A DNA stretch of 64,000 bases from Streptomyces spongiicola. GTDB taxonomy: Bacteria; Actinomycetota; Actinomycetes; Streptomycetales; Streptomycetaceae. Made by a program: the position numbers and the translations under genes. The notes beneath the pieces were generated by a model. It searched no databases, was not told where the DNA came from, and saw only the letters and a list, made by a program, of their open reading frames with translations. The stretch is from contig NZ_CP029254.1 in NCBI RefSeq assembly GCF_003122365.1, forward strand, positions 124,001-188,000. The letters are read 5' to 3'. Positions within the stretch are counted from its first letter, which is position 1; every line of letters begins with the position of its first letter. This document shows, piece by piece, positions 52,095-60,584 of the stretch.

Positions 52095-54802
52095 GCGGGG
52101 TCTCCTTCGCTGCGGTGGGCGCCGGTGTGGGTGGGACTGCCCGGGGCGGCGCCTTCACCGCGGGCCCAGCCGGCGCGGTAGGCGGTCATCCGGTCCCGGA
52201 CCTGTTCGGGGGTGCGTTCCGCTGCGTCCTGCCGGGCGGGGTCCGCCGGTTCCGGCTGCGAGGCCGTGCGCAGCTGGGGGACGAGGCTGGCCTGCCTGAC
52301 GCGGCGCGGCAGACCGGCCGCTTCCGCGGAGGAGGGGGCCTTGCGGGTGGTGCCGCCGCGGGCCTGGGTGCGGACGGGGGTGCTCTCGGGGCGGGGGCCT
52401 CCGTCGGGTGGTGTCCCGTTGCGGTCGGGCAGCCGCAGGGCGACGACGCCCGGCGGTGGGGCCGCCCGCCGGGCCCCGGCCTCGGTGTCCTGCGGGTCGG
52501 GCGGGCCCGGCGGAGGTTGCTCGCCGTGCCGTTCCGGCCGCGGCTCCGTGTCCGGCACGGCGCAGGGGGCGGAGGGTGTCGCGGGCCCCGGTCCCGGGGC
52601 GTGTGCGGCCGCACGGCCCGCGGCCGCCGCAGTCGCGTCGCCTGCGGGCGGGGCGCTCCGCAGCAGCGCGGTGGGGACCAGGACGACGGCGGTGGTCCCC
52701 GCGTACGGCGAGGTCCGCAGTTCCACCCTGATGTCGTGGCGGGCGGACAGCCGGCTGACGACGAAGAGGCCCAGCCGGTCGCTGTCGAAGAGGTCGAGCG
52801 CCTCCGACTGCTCGATGCGGCGGTTGGCGTCCGCGAGGGCCTCCTTGCCCATTCCGAGTCCCCGGTCCTCGATCTCCAGTGCGTAGCCGTTGCCGACCGG
52901 CTCGCCGCTGACCCTGACCTTGGTGTGCGGCGGTGAGAACTGTGCCGCGTTCTCGATGAGTTCGGCCAGCAGGTGGGTGAGGTCGGCGACCGCGGCCCCG
53001 GCCACCGCGGCCTCCGGAAGCTGCCGCACCTCGACCCTCGCGTAGTCCTCGACCTCGGACACCGCGGCGCGGACGACGTTGGTGAGCGGCACGGGCATCC
53101 GCCAGGCCCGGCCCGGTGCCGCGCCGGACAGGATGATGAGGCTCTCCGCGTGCCGGCGCATACGGGTCGTCAGATGGTCGAGGCGGAACAGGTCGCCGAG
53201 TTCACCGGGGTCCTCCGCACGGCGCTCCATGCCGTCGAGCAGGGTGAGCTGCCGGTGGACCAGCACCTGGCTGCGGCGGGCGAGGTTGACGAACACCCCG
53301 GAGATGCCGCGGCTGAGTTCGGCGCGTGCGACGGCGGCGCTCAGCGCGGCGCGGTGCACGGTGGACAGCGCCTCGCCGACCTCGGCGATCTCGTCCTGCG
53401 CGGGCGGCCCGGGCGGCGCCTCGGCCCGGATGTCGATGTCCTCGCCGGAGCGGAGCCGGCCCATGGCCTGCGGCAGTTTGTGCCGGGCGATCTCCAGGGC
53501 CGTGTTGCGGAGACCGACGAGTTCGACGACGAGGGCACGTCCGATGCGTACGGAGATGGCGAGGGAGGCCGCCACCGCGACCAGTCCGAGCAGGACCGCG
53601 GCACCCGCGGCGGTGAACAGGCCCTGACCGACCGGATCGGCCCGGTCCGCCGCGCCGCTCCGGGCGCTCGCCTCGATGTCCCGCATGCCGGCGCGGACGG
53701 CGTTGTGGGCGGTGTCCCAGGTGGCGGCGGGTACGGCCGCGGCCGCCCGGCGCCCGGCCGGGGCGGCGGCGGTGGCGTCCTCGGCGGACCTCAGGGCCCG
53801 GTAGGCGACCTGGCCCGTGAGCACCCGCCAGGAGGCTCGCTCGCGCGGGCGCAGATCGGCCGCGGCGGACTCGGTGAGCGCACGCCGGGTCTCCACCGCC
53901 CCGGTGAACCGCCGCAGCCGGTCGGCGCCGAAGGACCCGGCGGCACGGGCACCGGTGAGCAGCACGTCCTCACGCGCGAGCATTTCCCCGGCCCGGGCGA
54001 ACTCGAGCAGCACCCGCGCGTCCGCACTGGTGCCGGAGTCCTGGACGCCGGCGAGTGCGCCGGCGACGCCGAAGCCCGAGCCGATGGCGGCCGTGTACTT
54101 CTCGTATGCGCCGTCCCAGTCGGTCCGGCCGTCGAGCACGGAGGCCCGAAGGGCGGTGAGACCGCGGCCCCGAGTGACGAACCCGGCCAGCCGGCGGCCG
54201 ACGTCGCGGGGCAGTTCGGCGCCCTCGGCGACGGTGTGGGACGGGCCGAGGGAGAGTGCGGCGAGTGCGGCGTCGGTGGCCTTCGCCCGCTGCCGCAGCT
54301 CGGTGGCGCGCTGTGAGCCGGGCGCGGCGATCTGGCGGAGTGCGGCCCGGCGTTCGTCCTGGAGTGCGTGCACGGCGTGGGCGACGGGTCCGCGCACGCG
54401 GTTCTCGACTTCCTGGAGCTGGCGGAGCCGGGCGACGTCCTGCGCGGTGGTGACGGTGGCGAACCCCCAGAGGGCGAGCAGGGAGACGACGGGGACCATC
54501 AGCAACGAGATGATCTTGGCGCGTACGGTCCCTGGGCGCAGCGGCCGGGGCTCCCCCGGCCCCGGTGCCTCCCGGCGGGGCGGGCCGGCCGGCCCGTGGG
54601 CGGTAGCGGACTCGGCCCGTTCGTCCGCGGGCGGCCCCGCGTGGGCGCGGCGACCGCGGCCGATGCCCTTGTGCGGCGGGGCGTCCGGCTCGGGCCCCGC
54701 GTGGGCGCGGCGACCGCGGAACGCCGGGGCACCGGCCGCCGCGGGTGGTCGCGGGTGCGGGGGCGGCGTCTGGGCGCCGGACGTGCTGCGCGGTCTGCGC
54801 AT
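52091..54802 (-). CDS. cvnA: Conservon sensor kinase CvnA-like
   Basis: 903 residues. A 95-residue Pro/Arg/Ala-rich cytoplasmic N-terminus; first membrane helix (IISLLMVPVVSLLALWGFATV); a long extracytoplasmic nitrate/sulfonate-like helical sensor (about 115-370); a second helix (AAGAAVLLGLVAVAASLAISV); a HAMP-like linker; then the kinase core with HLLAELIENAAQFSPP (N box), EDRGLGMGKEAL (G1) and DRLGLFVVSRLSARHDI (G2). The His-phospho-acceptor helix is not canonical, as in CvnA proteins. The C-terminal 200 residues are a disordered Pro/Arg-rich tail. GAGGAGGCC precedes the ATG at 54802. Confidence 0.93.
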   Translation of the reverse strand: MRRPRSTSGAQTPPPHPRPPAAAGAPAFRGRRAHAGPEPDAPPHKGIGRGRRAHAGPPADERAESATAHGPAGPPRREAPGPGEPRPLRPGTVRAKIISLLMVPVVSLLALWGFATVTTAQDVARLRQLQEVENRVRGPVAHAVHALQDERRAALRQIAAPGSQRATELRQRAKATDAALAALSLGPSHTVAEGAELPRDVGRRLAGFVTRGRGLTALRASVLDGRTDWDGAYEKYTAAIGSGFGVAGALAGVQDSGTSADARVLLEFARAGEMLAREDVLLTGARAAGSFGADRLRRFTGAVETRRALTESAAADLRPRERASWRVLTGQVAYRALRSAEDATAAAPAGRRAAAAVPAATWDTAHNAVRAGMRDIEASARSGAADRADPVGQGLFTAAGAAVLLGLVAVAASLAISVRIGRALVVELVGLRNTALEIARHKLPQAMGRLRSGEDIDIRAEAPPGPPAQDEIAEVGEALSTVHRAALSAAVARAELSRGISGVFVNLARRSQVLVHRQLTLLDGMERRAEDPGELGDLFRLDHLTTRMRRHAESLIILSGAAPGRAWRMPVPLTNVVRAAVSEVEDYARVEVRQLPEAAVAGAAVADLTHLLAELIENAAQFSPPHTKVRVSGEPVGNGYALEIEDRGLGMGKEALADANRRIEQSEALDLFDSDRLGLFVVSRLSARHDIRVELRTSPYAGTTAVVLVPTALLRSAPPAGDATAAAAGRAAAHAPGPGPATPSAPCAVPDTEPRPERHGEQPPPGPPDPQDTEAGARRAAPPPGVVALRLPDRNGTPPDGGPRPESTPVRTQARGGTTRKAPSSAEAAGLPRRVRQASLVPQLRTASQPEPADPARQDAAERTPEQVRDRMTAYRAGWARGEGAAPGSPTHTGAHRSEGDPA

Positions 54803-55103
54803 GGCCTCCTCGTTCCGGGTGCGGGTCGTTGGGTGCGGCGGGGACGGCGGGGCGGCCGCGCGGGTTTCCGGGCCGGGGCGGGGCGGGGCGGTTTCCGGGG
54901 CGTTCGGGCCGGGGCGGGGTTCGGGCCCGGGTGGGGATGGAGAGGCCGGGCGGGGATGGAGAGGCCGGGACGCCCCCACGAGGGCGCGGACGGCGTGGGG
55001 CCGGGACGGCGTTCGGCGGGCCCGGGACGGCACTTCGCGGGGCCCGGGGCGACCGCGGCGGGCGGGACCGCCTCGGGGGACCGCCTCGGGGGACGGCGGC
55101 GGC
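54803..55103. other. Spacer between MHYT gene and cvnA
   Basis: Two copies of GGGGATGGAGAGGCCGGG at about 54932-54968 and several GGGGCGG runs. It must hold the cvnABC promoter or a read-through from the MHYT gene. No gene seen. Confidence 0.5.
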
Positions 55104-55910
55104 CTACGACGTGGCCGGCTCCGGTGCGGGCGAGGCGGGCTCGATCGCGGCCTCGGCGCTCCGCCCGGCCGACGCGTAGTCGGCCCGTTCGCGGACCGTC
55201 GGGGTGAGCGCGACGAAAGCCGAGGTGAGGAAGAGGTACGACCCCAGGCCGACGGCGAGCGGGAAGATGAACTGCATCGTCGTGGCCCCGGGCAGCACCG
55301 CGTCCGAGGGCGCGACGGTCACCCGTACGGCGAGCATGCCCGTGTAGTGCATGCTGCTGACAGCCGCGCCCATGACGAGGGAGGCCACGGCCACCGCGCG
55401 GGGCGATCTGATGTTCAGCGCGGCCCACAGGGCGGCGGTCGCGGCGACCACGGCGATGGCGATGGAAAGGGCGACGAGCAGCGGATCGTAGGTGACGTCC
55501 CCGTGCAGCCGGAGGGCCGCCATGCCGAGGTAGTGCATGCTGGCGACGCCCAGCCCGGTGGTCAGCCCGCCGAGCAGCAGGGCGCGGGGGCGTCCGCCGC
55601 TGTGGCCGACGGCGAAGACCCCGGCGCCGACCACGGTGACGGCGACGATCAGGCTGAGGATGGTGAGCGGGACGTTGTACCGGATGTCGGTTCCGGTGAC
55701 ACCGAAGCCGAGCATCGCCACGAAGTGCATCGTCCAGATGCCGGTGCCGATGGCGGAGGCCGCCGTGAGGAGCCAGTTGCGCCGGGAGCGGCCGGTCGCG
55801 TCGAGCGCGCGGACGGTGCAGCGCAACCCGAGGGCGGCGCCGATGCAGGCCATCGCGTACGACAGCACGGGGGTCAGCCAGCCGAATGTGGCGTGGTCCA
55901 GGTGTCCCAT
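55104..55910 (-). CDS. MHYT-domain integral membrane sensor
   Basis: 268 residues, seven hydrophobic segments. Three MHYT-type motifs at helix edges: TMHFVAM, SMHYLGM and SMHYTGM. These are proposed to bind a metal and sense gases or redox state in bacterial signalling proteins. The C-terminus is a short soluble tail without output domain. It lies 300 bases upstream of cvnA in the same direction and may belong to the same signalling group. Confidence 0.92.
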   Translation of the reverse strand: MGHLDHATFGWLTPVLSYAMACIGAALGLRCTVRALDATGRSRRNWLLTAASAIGTGIWTMHFVAMLGFGVTGTDIRYNVPLTILSLIVAVTVVGAGVFAVGHSGGRPRALLLGGLTTGLGVASMHYLGMAALRLHGDVTYDPLLVALSIAIAVVAATAALWAALNIRSPRAVAVASLVMGAAVSSMHYTGMLAVRVTVAPSDAVLPGATTMQFIFPLAVGLGSYLFLTSAFVALTPTVRERADYASAGRSAEAAIEPASPAPEPATS

Positions 55911-56208
55911 GGCTCAGGGACGGTAGTCCTGGTCGGGGCGGGGGACGGGGGCGCATTCCGAAAGCGGCTGGAATATGACAGCCGATGTTTCAGAACGATC
56001 GTGCCGAGGTCGTACGAGTGCGCCGCACGCCTGTTCCTGCAATCGTTCGGTGGTGCGGGCGGTTCTTCCGGCGGTTCTTCCCGCGGTTCTTCCCGCGGTG
56101 GTAACGGTGGTCGTGACGGTGGTGGTAGCGGTGGTGGTAGCGGTGCCGGCGGTTCTTCCCGCGGTGGTGCAAGTGGGGATCAGGGGGTGGGCCCGGGGCT
56201 GAGGGATC
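55911..56208. other. Divergent spacer with GCGGTTCTTCCC repeats
   Basis: T-richer plus strand with three to four 12-bp GCGGTTCTTCCC units (56060-56098, again at 56149) and GGTGGTAGC units (56120-56142). GC dips at 55970-56045, the likely promoter zone. No gene seen. Confidence 0.5.
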
Positions 56209-56817
56209 ATGGGGCGCATGACCGACGACCACAGACATGTACAGGAGTTCTTCGGCGCCCGCGCGGCGGGCTGGGACACCCGGTTCCCGGACGACGGCCC
56301 CGCCTTCGCCGCGGCCGTCGCGGCGCTGGCTCCGCGGCCCGGCGGTGTGGTGCTGGACGCCGGCTGCGGCACCGGACGCGTACTCCCCCTCCTGCGCGAG
56401 GCCGTCGGCCCGCACGGCACGGTCCTCGGCGCCGACCTGACTCCCGAGATGCTGCTGGCGGCGGTGCGCGCCGGACGCGGCCGCGACGCGGCGCTGCTGC
56501 TCGCCGACGTGGCACGGCTGCCGCTGCGCACGGGGGCCGTGGACGCGGTGTTCGCCTCGGGGCTGATCGCACATCTGCCGAATCCGGCCGAGGGTCTGCG
56601 TGAACTGGCCCGGGTGGTGCGTGCGGGAGGCCGTCTCGCCCTGGTGCACCCCATCGGCCGGGCGGCCCTGGCGGACCGGCAGGGCCGCCGGCTCACGCCA
56701 GGCGACCTGCGCGCCGAGCCCAACCTCGGCCCCCTGCTGGCCGCTTCGGGATGGCGGCTGGTCTCGTACGTCGACGAGGAGGCGCTCTTCCTCGCACTGG
56801 CGCTGCGGGAGGACTGA
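56209..56817 (+). CDS. Class I SAM-dependent methyltransferase
   Basis: 202 residues (199 from ATG 56218). Methyltransf_11/UbiE-like: VVLDAGCGTGRVLPLL (motif I, about 48-63), GADLTPEML, VFASGLIAHLPNPAEGLRELARVVRAGG. Small and stand-alone; substrate unknown. GAGGG lies 4 bases before ATG 56209 and GGGG before ATG 56218, so either start is possible. Confidence 0.88.
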   Translation: MGRMTDDHRHVQEFFGARAAGWDTRFPDDGPAFAAAVAALAPRPGGVVLDAGCGTGRVLPLLREAVGPHGTVLGADLTPEMLLAAVRAGRGRDAALLLADVARLPLRTGAVDAVFASGLIAHLPNPAEGLRELARVVRAGGRLALVHPIGRAALADRQGRRLTPGDLRAEPNLGPLLAASGWRLVSYVDEEALFLALALRED

Positions 56818-57179
56818 CAGCACGGGGCGGCCCGGTGGGGCCGCCGCCCGTCGGCGGCACCGCCGGGGCGGGACCACGCCGACGGGCGCGGCCGCAGGGA
56901 CGGGAACGCGGACGGGGACAGGGGGACACGGGGACGGCGGGACGGCGGGACGGCGGGACGGGAAGACGGGAAGACGGGAAGACGGGGGACGGGAGCAAGG
57001 ACGGAAACGAGGACGGAAACGAGGACGGGCGTCGGCCCGCGCCCTGCCCTCTCGGTGCGGCGGTGCCGCGAGGGCAGGGCGCGGCGGAAGCCGGCGCGGT
57101 TTCCTGCCGCGGACCCTCGACGGCGGGGTTACCCACTGGTTAGGGTGCGCCGACGAACGATCGGACGGGGGAGGATGCG
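56818..57179. other. Gap with GACGGCGG/GACGGGAA repeats
   Basis: Purine-rich repeats at 56932-57035: GACGGCGG units, three GACGGGAA units and two GGACGGAAACGA units. A less repetitive stretch (57115-57178) with TTACCCACTGGTTAGGGT precedes the next gene; TAGGGT at 57141 may be a -10 element. Confidence 0.5.
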
Positions 57180-57983
57180 GTGGCCGGGACGGACGGAGCG
57201 GCAGACGACGACGCGCTCTTCGTGCTGACCGCGCAACTGCTCACACCGGCGCGGTTCCCCGGGGTGCTCGGCGACGACTATCCCGCGGCGTGCGCGGCGC
57301 TCGGGCTTGCGCCCCACGGCGGCGGCTACGGACTCGTCCTCGGACAGGACGGCGCCGGAGCCCGCTGGACGGTGGTGATCGACGACGTGTCCCTGGTGGC
57401 CGTGGCCATCGCGTCGTGGGACTGCGGGATGGAGTACGACCTGTCGCCGGGCGACCGTTCGGTGGTCGCCGCACTGCCGGGCTGGCCGCTGGCCGTGGCG
57501 ACGGTCGCGCCGGGTGTGCCCGCGCCCCATGACCCGGACGGGGAGGAGGTGGACGGGCCGCCGTTGGCCCCGCCCGACACCAGCGAGTGGGGTCCCGCGC
57601 AGCGTCGGCTCGGCGCGGACGAGGTCGCGTTGCAGTGGGGCGTGTGGCGCGCGCAGGTGGACGAGCAGATCACGTTCGCGCGGCCGGACGCCCTGCCGGA
57701 GGAGCGCGCGGCGCCGCACGAGGGGGTGCGCCGGGTGCTCAGGGAGCTACACGGCTATGTCGACGACGCGCCGCCGCTCGGGCGGGTCCGGTCGAGCTTC
57801 GCGTCCGACGGTGCGCGGATGCTGAGGGCGGACGGGCCGGGGTGGTCGCTGGTGGCCAGGACCGACGACATCGCCCTTGTGCTGCTTGACGAGGAGCCGG
57901 GGGAGGTCCTGCCGGTGGGACGCGGACCGGAACTGCCGGGACTGCTGGAGGCGCTGGACAGGCTGGCGGTGCGGCCTTCCTGA
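57180..57983 (+). CDS. Conserved hypothetical protein, unknown function
   Basis: 267 residues, acidic, soluble. Balanced composition with clear hydrophobic pattern (ALFVLTAQLLTPARFPGVLGDDYP; WTVVIDDVSLVAVAIASWDCGMEYDLSPGDRSVVAALPGWPLA; LVARTDDIALVLLDEE). GGGGGAGGATGCG precedes the GTG at 57180. I do not recognise a named domain. Confidence 0.8.
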   Translation: MAGTDGAADDDALFVLTAQLLTPARFPGVLGDDYPAACAALGLAPHGGGYGLVLGQDGAGARWTVVIDDVSLVAVAIASWDCGMEYDLSPGDRSVVAALPGWPLAVATVAPGVPAPHDPDGEEVDGPPLAPPDTSEWGPAQRRLGADEVALQWGVWRAQVDEQITFARPDALPEERAAPHEGVRRVLRELHGYVDDAPPLGRVRSSFASDGARMLRADGPGWSLVARTDDIALVLLDEEPGEVLPVGRGPELPGLLEALDRLAVRPS

Positions 57984-58286
57984 GGCGGGGTACGCCGACG
58001 CCCGTCGGCGCGCAACCGCACCCGTCAGCAGCCCGTCGTCGCGCCGTAAGCAGCCCGTCGTCGCCCCGCCAGCACCCCGTCGTCGCGCCGTCCGCGTACG
58101 CCGGCGCACGTGGACGAGTGCGAGCGAACCGCCGGAGAGGCTCCGCGCGAGTGTCCGCCATGCCCCACCTCCCACACATGGCCGAAGTGTTCGAGGTGTG
58201 TTCCGCGCCTATGGCCGGGCGGTATCGGCCGCAGCACGCTGAGGCTGCGCACCCACCCGTTCGTCGTTCGCCCGGAGGCCGCGGCC
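57984..58286. other. Leader region of the secreted esterase gene
   Basis: Starts with CGCAGCCCGTCGTCGCGCC-like repeats (58020-58090), then a mixed region to the Shine-Dalgarno CGGAGG at 58273. No gene seen. Confidence 0.45.
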
Positions 58287-59675
58287 ATGCGTCTGTTCCG
58301 TACCACACCCCGGAGAGCACCGGTGCTCACCGCCCTGCTCCTGGCACTCACCTCCGCGTCCTTCGCGGGCGCCGTCCCGGCGCAGGCAGGGGCGCCGCCG
58401 GGCCACTGCGCCCGACCGGATCGGCTCGACGTGCCCGGCGCCGCACACCAGCGGTCGGCCTGCCTCGGAGACCTGACGACGGCCGGGCTGGCCGGAACTG
58501 CGTACACCGACATGGCGGACCAGGCGGGACTCGCGGCGGCCGGCACACTCAACCCCTCGGGGGTGCCGGGCGTGCAGATCGACGGCTACTTCCCCGACGG
58601 CTCCCGCCTCAACCGGACCCACGGCTGGAACCACGACGCCCAGTTCGTCATCAGGCTGCCCGACCGGTGGAACGGGGGGCTGGTGGTCACGGGCGCTCCG
58701 GGGACCCGCCGCCAGTACGCCACCGACGCTCTGATCTCCGATCACGTACTGGCCCAGGGGTACGCGTACGCCGCCACCGACAAGGGCAACACCGGGCCCG
58801 ACTTCTTCACCGACGGCCGCTCCCCCGGTGACGCCGTCGCCGAGTGGAACCGCCGGGTGACCGAGCTGACGCTGGCGGCGAAGAGCGCCGCGCGGCAGCG
58901 CTACGGCCAGGCGCCGGACCGCACGTACATGACCGGAATCTCCAACGGCGGCTACCTCACGCGCTGGCAGCTGGAGAACCGCCCGGGCCTCTACGACGGG
59001 GGCGTGGACTGGGAGGGCGCCCTGTGGACCGCACGCGGTCCGAACCTTCTCACTGACCTGCCGGTCACGGTGGCCCGCAGCCTCGGTCAGGCCGGTGACG
59101 AGGACCTGCTGGCGGCCGGCTTCGCACCGGGCTCGGAGTTCCTCTGGCCGTATCACGAGAAGGTGTACTGGGGGCTGACGCAGAAGATCTTCCGCGCCGA
59201 GTTCGACCCCGGGTACGACCGGAACTGCCCGGGCGCCTCGGCCGGCTCCACCCTTGAGGAGATCTTCTCTGCCTGCCCCTCCGACGCCGTCTACGACCTC
59301 GCGTCCCGTCCCGCCTCGGTACGGAAGGCGCTGGCGAAGGTGGCGCTCACGGGCAGGATCGGCAAGCCGATGATCACACTGCACGGCGATCTCGACACCC
59401 TGCTGCCGATCCGGCGCGACTCCGACGTGTACGCGGGGATGATCGGCGACCGGGGGCGCTCGCAGCTGCACCGCTACTACACGGTCGAGGCGGGCACCCA
59501 CACGGACGCCCTGTACGACACCCATCCGGACCGGCTGCGCCCGATCCTGCCGTGCTACCGGTCGGCGTTCGCCGCACTGACCGCCTGGGTGGAAGAGGGC
59601 GCGGCGCCGCCCGCGAACCGGAGGATCCCGCGGCCCGCGGGCGGCGATGTGGTGAACTCCTGCGCGCTGAGCTGA
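58287..59675 (+). CDS. Secreted alpha/beta hydrolase (tannase / 3HB-oligomer hydrolase-like)
   Basis: 462 residues. Signal peptide to about residue 33 (RLFRTTPRRAP, Leu/Ala core, VPAQA). The nucleophile elbow is MTGISNGGYL (Ser219); Asp in LHGDLDTLLPI and His in VEAGTHTDALYD complete a triad. The segment TDKGNTGPDFF and the capping region with paired Cys fit the tannase/feruloyl-esterase or 3-hydroxybutyrate-oligomer hydrolase group; I cannot decide between them. Exported; probably degrades a plant or storage ester. Confidence 0.85.
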   Translation: MRLFRTTPRRAPVLTALLLALTSASFAGAVPAQAGAPPGHCARPDRLDVPGAAHQRSACLGDLTTAGLAGTAYTDMADQAGLAAAGTLNPSGVPGVQIDGYFPDGSRLNRTHGWNHDAQFVIRLPDRWNGGLVVTGAPGTRRQYATDALISDHVLAQGYAYAATDKGNTGPDFFTDGRSPGDAVAEWNRRVTELTLAAKSAARQRYGQAPDRTYMTGISNGGYLTRWQLENRPGLYDGGVDWEGALWTARGPNLLTDLPVTVARSLGQAGDEDLLAAGFAPGSEFLWPYHEKVYWGLTQKIFRAEFDPGYDRNCPGASAGSTLEEIFSACPSDAVYDLASRPASVRKALAKVALTGRIGKPMITLHGDLDTLLPIRRDSDVYAGMIGDRGRSQLHRYYTVEAGTHTDALYDTHPDRLRPILPCYRSAFAALTAWVEEGAAPPANRRIPRPAGGDVVNSCALS

Positions 59676-59796
59676 CCGTTCGGGCTCCTGCCCCGGCCCT
59701 CGCACGCCGGACGGGCCCGCCGCACGCCCGGCGGCCCTCTCCGGCATACGAGACGCCCGGGCCGACGGCACGGGGCGCGAGCCGAGGGCACGGAGC

Positions 59797-59862
59797 GCCG
59801 GCCGACGAGGGGGGCGGCGGACCGACGAGGGGGGCAGCGGGCCGACGAGGGGGCGGCGGCCG
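59797..59862. repeat. Three imperfect ~20-bp GCCGACGAGGGGGGC repeats
   Basis: Units of GCCGACGAGGGGGGCGGCGG type lie between the convergent esterase and small membrane protein genes. Gap 59676-59876 holds nothing else. Confidence 0.8.
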
Positions 59863-59876
59863 GAAGGCCCGACGGT

Positions 59877-60062
59877 TCAGCGCCCGATCTGCTTGCGGTT
59901 GTTGATCCGGCGAAGCCGGCGGCGCTGCGACGGGTCGAGCGCGAAGTAGGCCACGGCGGGTACTCCGACGATCACCAGCAGCGACATCCAGAATCCGATC
60001 AGCGGGATCAGGAGAAGGCCGACGGCCACTCCCCCGATGGCGATCTTCGCACCTGTCGACAT
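59877..60062 (-). CDS. Small membrane protein
   Basis: 61 residues with one long or two short hydrophobic segments (IAIGGVAVGLLLIPLIGFWMSLLVIVGVPAVAYFAL split by a Phe-Trp) and a basic C-terminus (RRRLRRINNRKQIGR). The Shine-Dalgarno GAAGGAGG is strong. Small conserved membrane proteins like this are frequent in Streptomyces; function unknown. Confidence 0.82.
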   Translation of the reverse strand: MSTGAKIAIGGVAVGLLLIPLIGFWMSLLVIVGVPAVAYFALDPSQRRRLRRINNRKQIGR

Positions 60063-60584
60063 TTCGCAGCCTCCTTCGCGGCCCCGGGGCGCCGCCTACT
60101 GCTGTGACAACGCGTCCGCGTGCCCGTCGGTTCCCTCCTCCGCCCGGAGCGCCTTCGACGGGCGCACGGCCCTCCTCCACCGTACGGCCGCCGCACTCCA
60201 CCGCACGGCCGGCCGGCGAGCCGTGCCCTTCGCGTGCGGTACGTCAGGGCGGGCGGCGGGGCGCGTGGGCGCGTGTCACCGCCGGGCAGCTGCGCGACGC
60301 GAAGGTGACGGGCGGCCCGGCGCGCGGGTGCGCGAGGCTGGAGCGGGTCTGATGTGTCCACGGCCGGGTCGGGCGGCCGGGCGCGCGGGTGCGTGGGCCT
60401 CCCCGCCATCGCCATAGCGGAAGGCGACCCCGGGTGCGCGGATGCACGGGTGCACGGGTGCGCGGATGCACGGATGCACGGGTGCGCGGATGCACGGGTG
60501 CGCGCGACTGTGCGCGCCCCTTGTCGGGGGCGCCGGGCCGCACGACCATGGGCACGGACGCGGACCGGGGACCGGGAGGCCGAG
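60063..60584. other. Divergent spacer with GTGCACGG/ATGCACGG repeats
   Basis: Positions 60430-60505 consist of alternating GTGCGCGG, ATGCACGG and GTGCACGG octamers. No gene supported; both flanking promoters must lie here. Confidence 0.5.
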
